DNA of 15,265 bases from JBGPLJ01 sp041486385 (GTDB lineage Bacteria > Pseudomonadota > Gammaproteobacteria > Steroidobacterales > Steroidobacteraceae): contig JBGPLJ010000050.1 of assembly GCA_041486385.1 (NCBI GenBank), forward strand, positions 1 through 15,265. Reading direction: 5' to 3'. Under the pieces are notes generated by a model. That model was not told the DNA's origin. It saw only the letters and a list, made by a program, of their open reading frames with translations, and searched no databases. Shown in pieces: positions 1-7,541 of the stretch. Every line of letters begins with the position of its first letter. Within the stretch, counting starts at the first letter, position 1. The translations under genes and the position numbers were made by a program.

Positions 1-695
1 ATGAGATATTGATGCTGCACCGAGACGAGCGGCACGTTGACGCCCGCCATCAGGCCGATCTCACGCGCCCATTGCCCCGCGCAATTCACGACGACCTCGC
101 AGGCGATGCGGCCGCTCGACGTGAGTACCGCGGTAACGCGCCCTCGCTGCAGTTCAAAACCCGTGACGGTCGTGTCTTCGAAGATCTTCACGCCGCGCAG
201 GCGCGCGCCCTTGGCGAGCGACTGCGTGATGTCGGAAGGATTGACCTGGCCATCGGTCGGCAGGAACGCGGCGCCGACGAGATCGTCGATATTCATGAGC
301 GGCCATAGCTTTTGCGCTTCGCTCGGCGTCAGCAGCTGCATTTCGAGCCCGAACGAGCGCGCCGTGGTCGCTTGGCGCTTGAGCTCGGTCCAGCGCGCCT
401 CGTTGCAGGCGAGACGCAACCCGCCGTTCATCTGCCAGCCGCTCGCGAGGCCGGTCTCCGCTTCGAGCGTGTTGTAGAGCGCGACGGAAGCTCCCAGCAT
501 CTGCGTGATGTTCGCGCTCGTGCGCAGCTGCCCGACGAGCCCGGCCGCGTGATGCGTGGAGCCGGAGGTGAGCTTGTGGCGTTCGATGATGAGCGTGTCG
601 GTCCAGCCGAGCTTCGCCAGGTGATAGGCCGTCGAGCAACCGACGATGCCGCCTCCGATAACGACGGCTCGCGCCTGTGTCGGAAACTTATCCAT
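1..695 (-). CDS. FAD-dependent oxidoreductase, dimethylglycine/sarcosine dehydrogenase type (C-terminal part outside window)
   Basis: About 231 N-terminal residues are present; the 3' end runs off base 1. The start is the ATG at 693-695, inside the last codons of the upstream kinase-like gene. Residues 11-19 (VVIGGGIVG) form the Rossmann FAD-binding motif. Residues 45-53 (GSTHHAAGL) match the segment of dimethylglycine and sarcosine dehydrogenases in which the His just before AAGL (His49) carries covalent FAD. The last visible residues (VQHQYL) are also typical of that family. Members oxidatively demethylate N-methylglycines, usually through a C-terminal GcvT-like folate domain that would lie outside this window. 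The family call is firm; whether the substrate is dimethylglycine, sarcosine or another N-methyl amine cannot be decided, and other DAO-family oxidases are not excluded. Confidence 0.85.
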   Translation of the reverse strand, partial: MDKFPTQARAVVIGGGIVGCSTAYHLAKLGWTDTLIIERHKLTSGSTHHAAGLVGQLRTSANITQMLGASVALYNTLEAETGLASGWQMNGGLRLACNEARWTELKRQATTARSFGLEMQLLTPSEAQKLWPLMNIDDLVGAAFLPTDGQVNPSDITQSLAKGARLRGVKIFEDTTVTGFELQRGRVTAVLTSSGRIACEVVVNCAGQWAREIGLMAGVNVPLVSVQHQYL

Positions 696-1593
696 ACTGC
701 TGCTCGAAGCCGAGCCACATGGCATCGAAGCGGGCGAGATAGTCGCGCGCATAGCCGGCATAATCGAAATCGATCTGCGAGGTGATGCGGGAGACTGCGC
801 CCCACAGCGCCTCGCGCAGGAGTGATGCGCATTTCATCGCGGCGAATCCGCGCTGCAGGTCGGGACCGACCGCCGTGCGGAAATAATATTCCAGCAAAGT
901 CTCTTCCAGCTCCGGCGTCAGCGCATTGTTCGACGCGAGATTGGCGAGATCGAAGAGCGGGCTGTTGAAGCCCGCGTAGTCCCAATCGATGAGCCACAGA
1001 CGCGTGCCGTCGTGCATCAGATTCGCCGCGAGCAGATCGTTGTGCCCGAAGACAATGCTCACGGGTCCGAGCGCCTGCTCCAGCCGCTCCGCGAGCTTCC
1101 CGAGCGCCGCGAGCTTGACGTCGAATGGATTCGACTCCTTCTCGTTGAGCAGCGCGAGGTAGCCGCGAATGACCTGAAACACCCAGAAGATGAGCGCCGG
1201 CCCCTGAAAGAAACGCGGAATGTCATGATGACAGCGGCGCAGCAGCCCGCAAGTCTCACGCAGCATGGCGGGCTCGCGCACATCCTCGGGTGTCAGCGTG
1301 CGCCCATCGATGAAGCGGCTCACCTGAAAGCCGTTCGCGGCGAACACAACCTCCGGTGAGATGCCCGCGGCGTGCGCCGCACGGGCGGCGGCGAGCTCAT
1401 TGAAGCGCATGACGCCGTGTTCCGGGATGTCGCGGCCGACGCGCACCACGAAGCGGCGACCCCCGGCATCGGTGATTCGATAGTTGCGGTTGGTGATGCC
1501 GCCCGCGAGCGGCTCGATGTCGATCGAGCCGGACCAGCAGGGCAAGCGCGCAATCTGATCGAATACCGGATCGTTATTGTTCTGATGCGGCAT
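688..1593 (-). CDS. Choline/ethanolamine kinase-like phosphotransferase (APH superfamily)
   Basis: The product is 301 residues. Residues 31-39 (GGITNRNYR) match the nucleotide-binding loop of choline kinase/LicA-type enzymes. HNDLLAANL at 184-192 is the Brenner motif with catalytic Asp186 and Asn191, and IDWDYAG at 202-208 supplies metal-binding Asp203. The family phosphorylates small hydroxyl compounds such as choline, ethanolamine or thiamine in the cytoplasm using ATP. The ATG at 1593 is the earliest possible ATG because an in-frame TAG lies four codons upstream; no good Shine-Dalgarno sequence is seen. The gene overlaps the downstream flavoprotein by 8 bp (ATGGATAA), which suggests translational coupling and a shared role, perhaps in choline or N-methylglycine metabolism. 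An aminoglycoside phosphotransferase is a less likely alternative given the choline-kinase-like loop. Confidence 0.85.
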   Translation of the reverse strand: MPHQNNNDPVFDQIARLPCWSGSIDIEPLAGGITNRNYRITDAGGRRFVVRVGRDIPEHGVMRFNELAAARAAHAAGISPEVVFAANGFQVSRFIDGRTLTPEDVREPAMLRETCGLLRRCHHDIPRFFQGPALIFWVFQVIRGYLALLNEKESNPFDVKLAALGKLAERLEQALGPVSIVFGHNDLLAANLMHDGTRLWLIDWDYAGFNSPLFDLANLASNNALTPELEETLLEYYFRTAVGPDLQRGFAAMKCASLLREALWGAVSRITSQIDFDYAGYARDYLARFDAMWLGFEQQYG

Positions 1594-1642
1594 TGAGTCT
1601 GACTATACTCCGCGACACTCTTAATTCTATTGCGAATTTTCC
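1594..1642. promoter_or_regulatory. Divergent intergenic region with a possible shared promoter
   Basis: Only 49 bp separate the starts of the phosphotransferase (minus) and hisN (plus), so both promoters must lie here or inside the genes. TATACT at 1604-1609 fits a -10 box for the plus strand; its complement AGTATA and the offset TATAGT fit the minus strand. I found no convincing -35 hexamer for either direction. Neither gene has a clear Shine-Dalgarno sequence, so short or nearly leaderless transcripts are possible. This is a weak, pattern-only call. Confidence 0.3.
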
Positions 1643-2446
1643 GTGGCAAACACTCGTAGCACCGATCCCGGCAGAGCCGCCCTGGTCCGCGAATTAGCCC
1701 TGGCAGAGAAGCTGGCCGATGTTGCCCGGCGCCTCGCGCTCGAGTACTTCCGCCGCCCGCTCGCAGTGGAAACCAAGCCGGACTTGAGCCCGGTCACGGT
1801 CGCGGACCGCGCCATCGAGACGGAAATGCGCAAACTCATCCGCGCGCAATTCCCGAGTCACGGCATTCGCGGCGAAGAGTACGCCGCCGAGTCTGGCGCC
1901 GAAGAGACCTGGGTGCTCGACCCGATTGACGGTACGAAGAGTTTCATCACCGGCTTCCCGCTCTTCGGCACACTCATCGCGCTCGTGCGCGGCGCCGTGC
2001 CGATTCTTGGGCTGATCGAGTGCCCCGCGATGCGCGAGCGCTGGATCGGTGTGCACGGCGCGGCAACTGAACTCAACGGCGAGGCCGTGCGCACGAGTCG
2101 CTGCGCGCAGCTCAGAGAGGCGCGCCTCTACTCGACGTCCCCGGATGCGTTCAACGCCGAGGACTGGAGCACGTACGATCGCGTCAGTCGCAGTGCCGCG
2201 CTGCGCCGCTTCGGCGGGGATTGCTACATCTATGGCCTCCTCGCCTCGGGTCATTGCGATCTCGTGATCGAGGCGAGCCTGAAGCCCCATGATTATCTTG
2301 CGCTGGTGCCAGTCATCGAAGGCGCCGGCGGCCGGATGACCGACTGGCACGGGGCTCCTCTCGATTGGAACTCGGACGGCCGGGTGATCGCCGCGGCGAG
2401 TGAGTCGCTGCTCGCCGAAGCCGTCGAAGCGCTGCGCTCCGCCTAG
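1643..2446 (+). CDS. hisN: Histidinol-phosphatase, inositol-monophosphatase family
   Basis: The product is 267 residues, normal for the family, starting at GTG 1643. Residues 77-79 (GEE) and DPIDGTKS at 93-100 give the metal- and phosphate-binding residues Glu78, Asp93 and Asp96. KPHDYLAL at 214-221 (Asp217) followed by IEGAGG replaces the usual WDxAA motif in the way seen in HisN-type enzymes. The protein is expected to be a cytoplasmic, magnesium-dependent phosphatase cleaving L-histidinol phosphate to histidinol in histidine synthesis. No other his gene is nearby, so an inositol- or other sugar-monophosphatase role remains possible. It diverges from the phosphotransferase gene and converges on the MATE gene. 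The G of its TAG stop is the first base of the downstream palindromic repeat. Confidence 0.85.
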   Translation: MANTRSTDPGRAALVRELALAEKLADVARRLALEYFRRPLAVETKPDLSPVTVADRAIETEMRKLIRAQFPSHGIRGEEYAAESGAEETWVLDPIDGTKSFITGFPLFGTLIALVRGAVPILGLIECPAMRERWIGVHGAATELNGEAVRTSRCAQLREARLYSTSPDAFNAEDWSTYDRVSRSAALRRFGGDCYIYGLLASGHCDLVIEASLKPHDYLALVPVIEGAGGRMTDWHGAPLDWNSDGRVIAAASESLLAEAVEALRSA

Positions 2447-2490
2447 GGGTCAGACCCCACGGGGTCAGACCCCTTGGGGTCTGACCCCGT
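2446..2490. repeat. Three copies of palindrome GGGGTCWGACCCC at the junction of two convergent genes
   Basis: GGGGTCAGACCCC occurs at 2446-2458 and 2461-2473, and its complement GGGGTCTGACCCC at 2476-2488. Each unit is a perfect 6-bp inverted repeat around one central base. The second and third copies form a larger hairpin with 15-bp perfect arms (2459-2473 and 2476-2490) around a TT spacer. The first copy begins at the last base of the hisN stop codon. The MATE gene reads through the third copy and stops inside the second. A fourth copy lies at 13508-13520. There is no T-run, so it is not a classical intrinsic terminator in either direction, although it may block RNA polymerase or protect 3' ends. 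The motif resembles REP-type repeats; that association is inference. Confidence 0.9.
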
Positions 2491-3826
2491 CAACCGCTCG
2501 TTGGGAGATGTGCCGATAGCGCACATTGAGCAGCACCGCGCACATGACCGTGCCCGCGATCAGGCCCCACCAAACGCCGCGCGCCCCGAGGCGCGCATAT
2601 ACGCCGAACCCATAGGCGAGCGGAAAACCAATGAGCCAGTAGGCAATGACGTTGAGCATCATCGGCACGCGCGTGTCGCGAAAGCCGCGCAGCGCACCGG
2701 CGGCGCCCACCTGCAGCCCATCGGCAATCTGCATGATTCCTGCGAGCAGCAGCAGGCTCGCCGTGAGACTTTGCACCTGTGGATCCTTTGAATAGAGGCG
2801 CGCGATGGCGTTGTGGCCCACAAGGATCAGGACTGCCGACACCGTCATGATCATTCCGCACATCGCGATGCCGGCATATCCGGCGCGGCGCGCGCTGGCC
2901 GGATCGCCGCGTCCGTTGCTGTGGCCGACGTGCACTGTCGTCGCCGAATGCATCGCGAGCGGCACCATGAACATGAGCGACACATAGCTGATCGCGCTTT
3001 GATTGGCCGCGACCGTGTACGCGCCGAACGAGCCCATGATGAGTCCGACCACCGAATAGAACGTGCCTTCCGCGGCCACGCTGCCGGCGATCGGGAGGCC
3101 GAGCGCAACAATCTCGCGCAGGCGCTCGAGGTTTGGCCAGTTGAATGAGCCGAACAGTTCGAACGGCCGATAGAAGTGACGGCTCCTGACATATGTAAAC
3201 AGGCTCGCGAACATGATCCACTTGACGATCATGGTCGTGATACCGCAGCCGAGGGCGCCGAAGGCCGGCAGGCCGAGCTTGCCGAACACCAGAATGTAGT
3301 CGAGCAGCACCGTCGCCATGAGTCCCAGGACGGACGCATACATCGCAGGACGCGTGTGCCCGAGCCCTTCGGACGTGTAGCGCAACGCAAGGTACGCCAG
3401 GATGGCCGGCAGACCGAAAGCCATCGCGTGCACATACTGGCGCGCGAGCGGCACGATGACGGGATCGACGCCGATGAGCCGCATCACCGGATCGAAGGCA
3501 AACACCATGATCAGAATCAGCGCGCACGCCAGCGCGAGACTCAACCACAGCGCCTGACGCATGAAATCCCCGACGCTCCGATGCCGGCCGGCACCGTATG
3601 CGTGCGCCGTGATCGGACTCACGGCCATGAGGACGCCGAGGCCCACGAGGTAGAAGATCTGGTAATAGTTGAAGCCGATCGACACGGCAGCCTGATCGCG
3701 CGTGGCGTAGTGGCCGGTGATGATCGTGTCCGCGAGTCCCATCGAAGAGATGGCGAGATTGTTGACGATCAGCGGGAGTCCGAGCCGCAGAATGAAGCGG
3801 GCGTCGCTCTGAAAGTACTTGATCAT
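2465..3826 (-). CDS. MATE family multidrug/toxin efflux transporter (NorM-like)
   Basis: From ATG 3826 the product is 453 residues, the usual MATE length, with about twelve hydrophobic segments. The N-terminal part (ILRLGLPLIVNNLAI) and the internal GALRGFRDTRVPM segment are characteristic of the family. MATE proteins are inner-membrane sodium- or proton-coupled exporters of cationic drugs and other compounds. The reading frame is open further upstream to a TTG at 3886, but the extra 20 residues are basic, lack family character and would approach the divergent thiolase start, so ATG 3826 is preferred. The C-terminus (GVRPQGV) and the TGA stop are encoded by copies of the GGGGTCWGACCCC repeat, suggesting that repeat insertion remodelled the end of the gene. 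The substrate is unknown. Confidence 0.88.
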   Translation of the reverse strand: MIKYFQSDARFILRLGLPLIVNNLAISSMGLADTIITGHYATRDQAAVSIGFNYYQIFYLVGLGVLMAVSPITAHAYGAGRHRSVGDFMRQALWLSLALACALILIMVFAFDPVMRLIGVDPVIVPLARQYVHAMAFGLPAILAYLALRYTSEGLGHTRPAMYASVLGLMATVLLDYILVFGKLGLPAFGALGCGITTMIVKWIMFASLFTYVRSRHFYRPFELFGSFNWPNLERLREIVALGLPIAGSVAAEGTFYSVVGLIMGSFGAYTVAANQSAISYVSLMFMVPLAMHSATTVHVGHSNGRGDPASARRAGYAGIAMCGMIMTVSAVLILVGHNAIARLYSKDPQVQSLTASLLLLAGIMQIADGLQVGAAGALRGFRDTRVPMMLNVIAYWLIGFPLAYGFGVYARLGARGVWWGLIAGTVMCAVLLNVRYRHISQRAVDGVRPQGV

Positions 3827-3914
3827 GTGGCATTCTAGCCGTATCAATCGGAGTACGATCCGGCCGGCGACGCGTTCTCGCCTCAATGAAAGTTAACGCA
3901 GGAGTCAGGAAATC

Positions 3915-5201
3915 ATGCTCGTAGGCACTTCGGTCCGGCGTGTTGCCATTCTTGGGGGCCTGCGCACACCCTTCGCTCGCTCGATGGGCGCCTACGCGAC
4001 ACTCGGCAACCAGGACATGCTGACCGCGGCCCTGCGCGGTGTGGTCGACAAGTACCGGCTCAAGGGCGAACGGCTGGGCGATGTCGCCGCCGGTGCCGTC
4101 ATCAAGCACTCGAAGGACTGGAACCTCACACGCGAGTGCGTGCTCGGTTGCGGTCTTGCCGCGGAGACATCGGGACTCGATCTGCAACGCGCCTGTGGCA
4201 CGAGCCTCGAGGCGGCGATCCTCATCGGCAACAAGATCGCACTCGGCCAGATCGACTCCGGCATCGCGGCGGGTGTCGATACCGCGAGCGATCCACCGAT
4301 CGTGTTCTCGCGCGCCTATCAGCAACTGCTGCTGGCAAGCGCACGCGGCCGCAACGCGTGGCAGAAATTGAAGCCCTGGTTCGGACTTCGGCCGCGACAC
4401 TTCAAGCCGGTGGTGCCGGGCGTCGTCGAACCGCGCACGGGCCTCTCCATGGGCCAGGGCTGCGAAATCATGGCGAAGCGCTGGCAGATCTCGCGCGAAA
4501 GTCAGGATCAGCTCGCGCTCGAGAGCCACCAGAAGGCAACGGCGGCGTACCAGGCAGGCTTCTACAAGGATCTCGTACTGGATTTCCAGGGCCTGAGCAT
4601 GGACAACAACGTGCGTGCCGACACCAGCCTCGAAAAACTCGCGAAGCTGCGGCCGGCCTTTGATTTCACCGGCGCAGGGACTCTCACGGCGGGCAACAGC
4701 ACGCCGCTCACCGACGGCGCTGCGGCTGTGCTGCTCGCTTCGGAAGACTGGGCGCGCGCGCGCAATCTGCCGGTGCTCGCCTGGCTGACGTATGGGAAGG
4801 CCGCGGCCGTCGACTTCGTCAACAAGGAAGGCTTGCTGATGGCGCCTGCCTATGCGGTACCCGCAATGCTCAAGGACGCGAATCTGAAATTGCAGGATTT
4901 CGATTTCTACGAAATTCACGAAGCGTTCGCGGCGCAGGTGCTGTGCACGCTGAAAGCCTGGGAGTCGGCCGAGTTCTGCCGCGATCAGCTCGGGCTCTCC
5001 ACTGCACTCGGCAGCATCGATCGGTCGAAGCTCAACGTCAAAGGCTCGAGCCTCGCGCTCGGCCACCCATTCGCCGCCACCGGCGCGCGCATCGTGGCGA
5101 CGCTCGCGAAGCTCCTGAGCGAAGGCACCGGCAAGCGCGGACTTGTTTCTGTCTGCACCGCGGGTGGAATGGGCGTCACGGCGATCATCGAACGCGCGTA
5201 G
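3915..5201 (+). CDS. Acetyl-CoA acyltransferase/acetyltransferase, FadI-like thiolase
   Basis: The product is 428 residues. Thiolase catalytic elements are all present: acyl-accepting Cys94 in RACGTS, His335 in EIHEAFA (the FadI-type form of the NEAFA loop), His384 in GHPFAATG and Cys414 in CTAGGMG. The enzyme cleaves 3-ketoacyl-CoA or makes and breaks acetoacetyl-CoA in the cytoplasm. The start has overlapping Shine-Dalgarno sequences (AGGAG at 3900-3904 and AGGA at 3907-3910). No FadJ/FadB-type hydratase-dehydrogenase partner is adjacent: the MATE gene is divergent upstream and a 119-bp inverted-repeat element follows. It may therefore act in fatty-acid oxidation or on acetoacetyl-CoA formed from the product of the downstream FAH-type hydrolase. 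Chain-length specificity cannot be read from sequence. Confidence 0.9.
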   Translation: MLVGTSVRRVAILGGLRTPFARSMGAYATLGNQDMLTAALRGVVDKYRLKGERLGDVAAGAVIKHSKDWNLTRECVLGCGLAAETSGLDLQRACGTSLEAAILIGNKIALGQIDSGIAAGVDTASDPPIVFSRAYQQLLLASARGRNAWQKLKPWFGLRPRHFKPVVPGVVEPRTGLSMGQGCEIMAKRWQISRESQDQLALESHQKATAAYQAGFYKDLVLDFQGLSMDNNVRADTSLEKLAKLRPAFDFTGAGTLTAGNSTPLTDGAAAVLLASEDWARARNLPVLAWLTYGKAAAVDFVNKEGLLMAPAYAVPAMLKDANLKLQDFDFYEIHEAFAAQVLCTLKAWESAEFCRDQLGLSTALGSIDRSKLNVKGSSLALGHPFAATGARIVATLAKLLSEGTGKRGLVSVCTAGGMGVTAIIERA

Positions 5202-5227
5202 TGATTCTCAGTGCCTCGCGTTTCTTC

Positions 5228-5346
5228 GCAGGAGAACAGGGTGGTGAGGTGCTTTCGTCACCGCCGTAAACCCATCCCTGGGGGCTGCGAGAAAAACGTC
5301 CTGTTTTTCACGCTGCCGAAAACACCTCACCACCCTGTTCTCCTGC
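5228..5346. repeat. 119-bp palindromic element with perfect 24-bp inverted termini (MITE- or REPIN-like)
   Basis: The left arm 5228-5251 begins GCAGGAGAACAGGG and is the exact reverse complement of the right arm 5323-5346. After one mismatched pair the arms stay complementary for another 5 bp (5253-5257 with 5317-5321) and then intermittently to about 5263/5311. Inside lies a second hairpin: 7 bp (5291-5297 with 5303-5309) extended by GCG/CGC across an A-A mismatch (5287-5313). No target-site duplication is evident at the edges. It fills most of the gap between the thiolase and FAH genes. It could be a non-autonomous mobile element, a paired REP element or a structured terminator; the long, spaced arms and nested hairpin favour a repeat element. 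Confidence 0.85.
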
Positions 5347-5398
5347 AAGTCCCAGTCTCTTCCGGCGCCGCCTCACGCAGGCCTCCGCCAATATCACA

Positions 5399-6376
5399 AT
5401 GAAGCTCGCGTCGATGAAATCCGGGGGGAGAGACGGCACGCTCGTCGTGGTGACGCGTGATCTCACGCGCGCGGTCGCGGTGCCGGAGATTGCCGCGACG
5501 CTGCAGGCGGCGCTCGATCGATGGAGTGAATTTGAGCCACGCTTGAGTCGTGCGGCTGAGGCGCTCGAATCGGGCGCGACGCAGGGCGTCACTTTTGATT
5601 CGAAACGGGCGGCGGCGCCGCTGCCGCGCGCCTATCACTGGGTCGACGGCAGCGCCTATGTCAACCACGTGGAGCTCGTGCGCAAGGCGCGCGGTGTCGA
5701 GATGCCGGCGAGCTTCTGGACCGACCCGCTCGTTTATCAGGGTGGCTCGGACGACTTTCTCGGTGCGACCGACGACGTGCCTCTGCCAAGCGAAGAGCAC
5801 GGCATCGACATCGAGGCGGAAGTTGCCGTCATCACGGACGATGTGCCGATGGCATCCACGCCTGAAGAGGCGCGCGGCCATATCAAGCTTCTGCTGCTGG
5901 TGAATGACTGGACGCTGAGAAATCTCACGCCCGCCGAACTTGCGAAGGGTTTCGGCTTCTATCAGTCAAAGCCCGCGACGGCTTTCTCGCCGGTTGCGGT
6001 TACGCCCGATGAGCTCGGCCCCGCGTGGAACGGCGGCACGGTGAGCCTGCCGCTCGTGAGCCACGTCAACGGAGCACTCCTCGGTCAACCGCTCGCGGGC
6101 GTCGATATGACATTCGATTTTCCGCGCCTCATCGCGCACGCGACGCGCACGCGACGCATGCGGGCCGGGAGCGTCGTCGGTTCGGGAACGGTGTCGAACT
6201 ACGATCGCTCGCGCGGCTCGAGCTGCATCGCCGAACGGCGCGTACTCGAACAGCTCGAACATGGCGCGCCGCGCACGCCGTTCCTGAAATTCGGCGACCG
6301 CGTCCGCATCGAGATGCTCGATGCCGCGGGCCGCAGCATCTTCGGGGCCATCGATCAGCGGGTGGTGCAAGCCTGA
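5399..6376 (+). CDS. Fumarylacetoacetase-like hydrolase (FAH superfamily, short bacterial form)
   Basis: The product is 325 residues. The start MKLASMKSGGRDG matches the usual beginning of this family, so ATG 5399 is kept although no Shine-Dalgarno sequence is visible. The segment around 80-90 (HWVDGSAYVNH), then YQGGSDDFLG at 113-122 and the metal ligands Glu139, Glu141 (IEAEVAV) and Asp170 (LLVNDW) are typical FAH-fold residues. SCIAE and TPFLKFGDRVRIEM toward the C-terminus agree with the roughly 330-residue bacterial fumarylacetoacetate hydrolases. The expected reaction is divalent-metal-dependent cleavage of a carbon-carbon bond in a diketo acid such as fumarylacetoacetate, giving fumarate and acetoacetate at the end of tyrosine/homogentisate breakdown. 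Homogentisate dioxygenase and maleylacetoacetate isomerase are absent from the window, so the substrate is uncertain. The next gene starts directly after the TGA. Confidence 0.85.
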   Translation: MKLASMKSGGRDGTLVVVTRDLTRAVAVPEIAATLQAALDRWSEFEPRLSRAAEALESGATQGVTFDSKRAAAPLPRAYHWVDGSAYVNHVELVRKARGVEMPASFWTDPLVYQGGSDDFLGATDDVPLPSEEHGIDIEAEVAVITDDVPMASTPEEARGHIKLLLLVNDWTLRNLTPAELAKGFGFYQSKPATAFSPVAVTPDELGPAWNGGTVSLPLVSHVNGALLGQPLAGVDMTFDFPRLIAHATRTRRMRAGSVVGSGTVSNYDRSRGSSCIAERRVLEQLEHGAPRTPFLKFGDRVRIEMLDAAGRSIFGAIDQRVVQA

Positions 6377-7537
6377 ATGGATGCGCATGGCTTTCTGCCG
6401 GACGACTGGCGCGAGGCGACGCTCCTCGGGCGCATCGATTTCGGCGCCGGGCCGACACCCGTGCTCGTGCGTGACGGCCACGTCGAAGACATGTCGCGCG
6501 TCGCCCCGACAACCGCGGAGCTGATGAATAGATTCGCACCGGGACGCGCGTTGCCGTCCGGCGCGGACGTTGGACCGATCGAGGCCCTCGATTTGCGCCC
6601 GGTTTGGGTGGCGGATGCGAGCGCTGCCAAAGCCCGCCTCCTGTCGCCCGTCGACCTTCAGTGCATCAAGGCTGCCGGCGTGACCTTCGCCGTTTCGACG
6701 CTCGAACGCGTGATTGAAGAACGCGCACGCGGCGACCTCGCCGTCGCCGAAGAGATTCGCTCGACGCTCGCCAGCCGCATCGGTGGCGATCTCGGGAGCG
6801 TGCGGCCAGGTTCAGAGAGCGCCGCGCGCCTGAAGGAGGCTCTGATCGCGGACGGTATCTGGTCGCAATATCTCGAGGTCGCAATCGGACCCGACGCCGA
6901 GCTCTTCACCAAGGCGCCGATCCTTGCCTCCGTCGGCTGGGGCGACTACGTCGGCATACGCTCGAACAGCAGCTGGAACAATCCGGAGCCGGAAGTCGTC
7001 GTGCTCTGCGACGGCAAGGGACGCCTGCGGGGCGCCGCTCTCGGCAACGATGTGAATCTGCGCGACTTCGAAGGCCGCTCGGCGCTGCTCCTCGGCAAGG
7101 CCAAGGACAACAATGCCTCCGCCGCCATCGGGCCGTTCGTGCGCCTCTTCGACGCCGAATTCACGCTCGATCAGGTGCGCGCCGCCGAGGTGTGTCTTGA
7201 AATCCAGGGCGCGGACGGTTTCAAGCTCGCGGGGGCCAGCAGCATGAGCCTCATCAGCCGCGATCCGTCGGAACTCGTGAATCAGACGATCGGCAAACAT
7301 CATCAATATCCGGACGGCTTCGCGCTCTACCTCGGCACGATGTTCGCCCCAACCCAGGACCGCGGCAGTCCCGGTCTCGGCTTTACGCACAAGGTGGGCG
7401 ACCGCGTTCGCGTGACGACCCCGGCGCTCGGTGTCCTTGAAAACGAGGTGGCGCACAGCGATGCCGCGCCGCCCTGGGCCTTTGGAGTCTCCGCGCTCAT
7501 GCGCAACCTGGCTGGCCGCGGCCTGTTGGGCGTTTAG
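6377..7537 (+). CDS. FAH-superfamily dehydratase/hydrolase, COG3970 (XylX-like)
   Basis: The product is 386 residues; its ATG follows the preceding TGA with no spacing, indicating translational coupling. The N-terminus (FLPDDWREATLLGRIDFG) is characteristic of the long FAH-family proteins that include the 2-keto-3-deoxy-sugar-acid dehydratase XylX of the Weimberg pentose pathway; I recall this similarity and have not searched. The FAH core lies in the C-terminal half: metal ligands Glu204 and Glu206 in NNPEPEVVVL, Asp225 in GNDVNLRD, and the conserved LGKAKDNNASAAIGPF segment. XylX-type enzymes convert 2-keto-3-deoxypentonate to 2-oxoglutarate semialdehyde, which an aldehyde dehydrogenase such as the nearby GabD could oxidise. 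No pentonate dehydratase or sugar dehydrogenase is in view, so another diketo or deoxy-keto acid is equally possible. An intrinsic terminator follows the stop. Confidence 0.8.
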   Translation: MDAHGFLPDDWREATLLGRIDFGAGPTPVLVRDGHVEDMSRVAPTTAELMNRFAPGRALPSGADVGPIEALDLRPVWVADASAAKARLLSPVDLQCIKAAGVTFAVSTLERVIEERARGDLAVAEEIRSTLASRIGGDLGSVRPGSESAARLKEALIADGIWSQYLEVAIGPDAELFTKAPILASVGWGDYVGIRSNSSWNNPEPEVVVLCDGKGRLRGAALGNDVNLRDFEGRSALLLGKAKDNNASAAIGPFVRLFDAEFTLDQVRAAEVCLEIQGADGFKLAGASSMSLISRDPSELVNQTIGKHHQYPDGFALYLGTMFAPTQDRGSPGLGFTHKVGDRVRVTTPALGVLENEVAHSDAAPPWAFGVSALMRNLAGRGLLGV

Positions 7538-7541
7538 ACGC

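Noticed and set aside
3827..3886. Upstream TTG extension of the MATE gene
   Set aside because: The extra 20 residues are basic and unlike MATE N-termini; ATG 3826 gives the normal length.
2490..5066. 858-codon open frame on the minus strand
   Set aside because: It runs antisense to the thiolase and in another frame of the MATE gene, is very rich in Arg, Ala and His, has no family features, and both underlying genes have intact catalytic or membrane motifs. Long shadow frames are expected in GC-rich DNA.
5287..5313. Intrinsic terminator for the thiolase gene
   Set aside because: The stem is mostly A-T, its T-run lies inside the stem rather than after it, and it is nested in a larger inverted repeat; better explained as part of the element.
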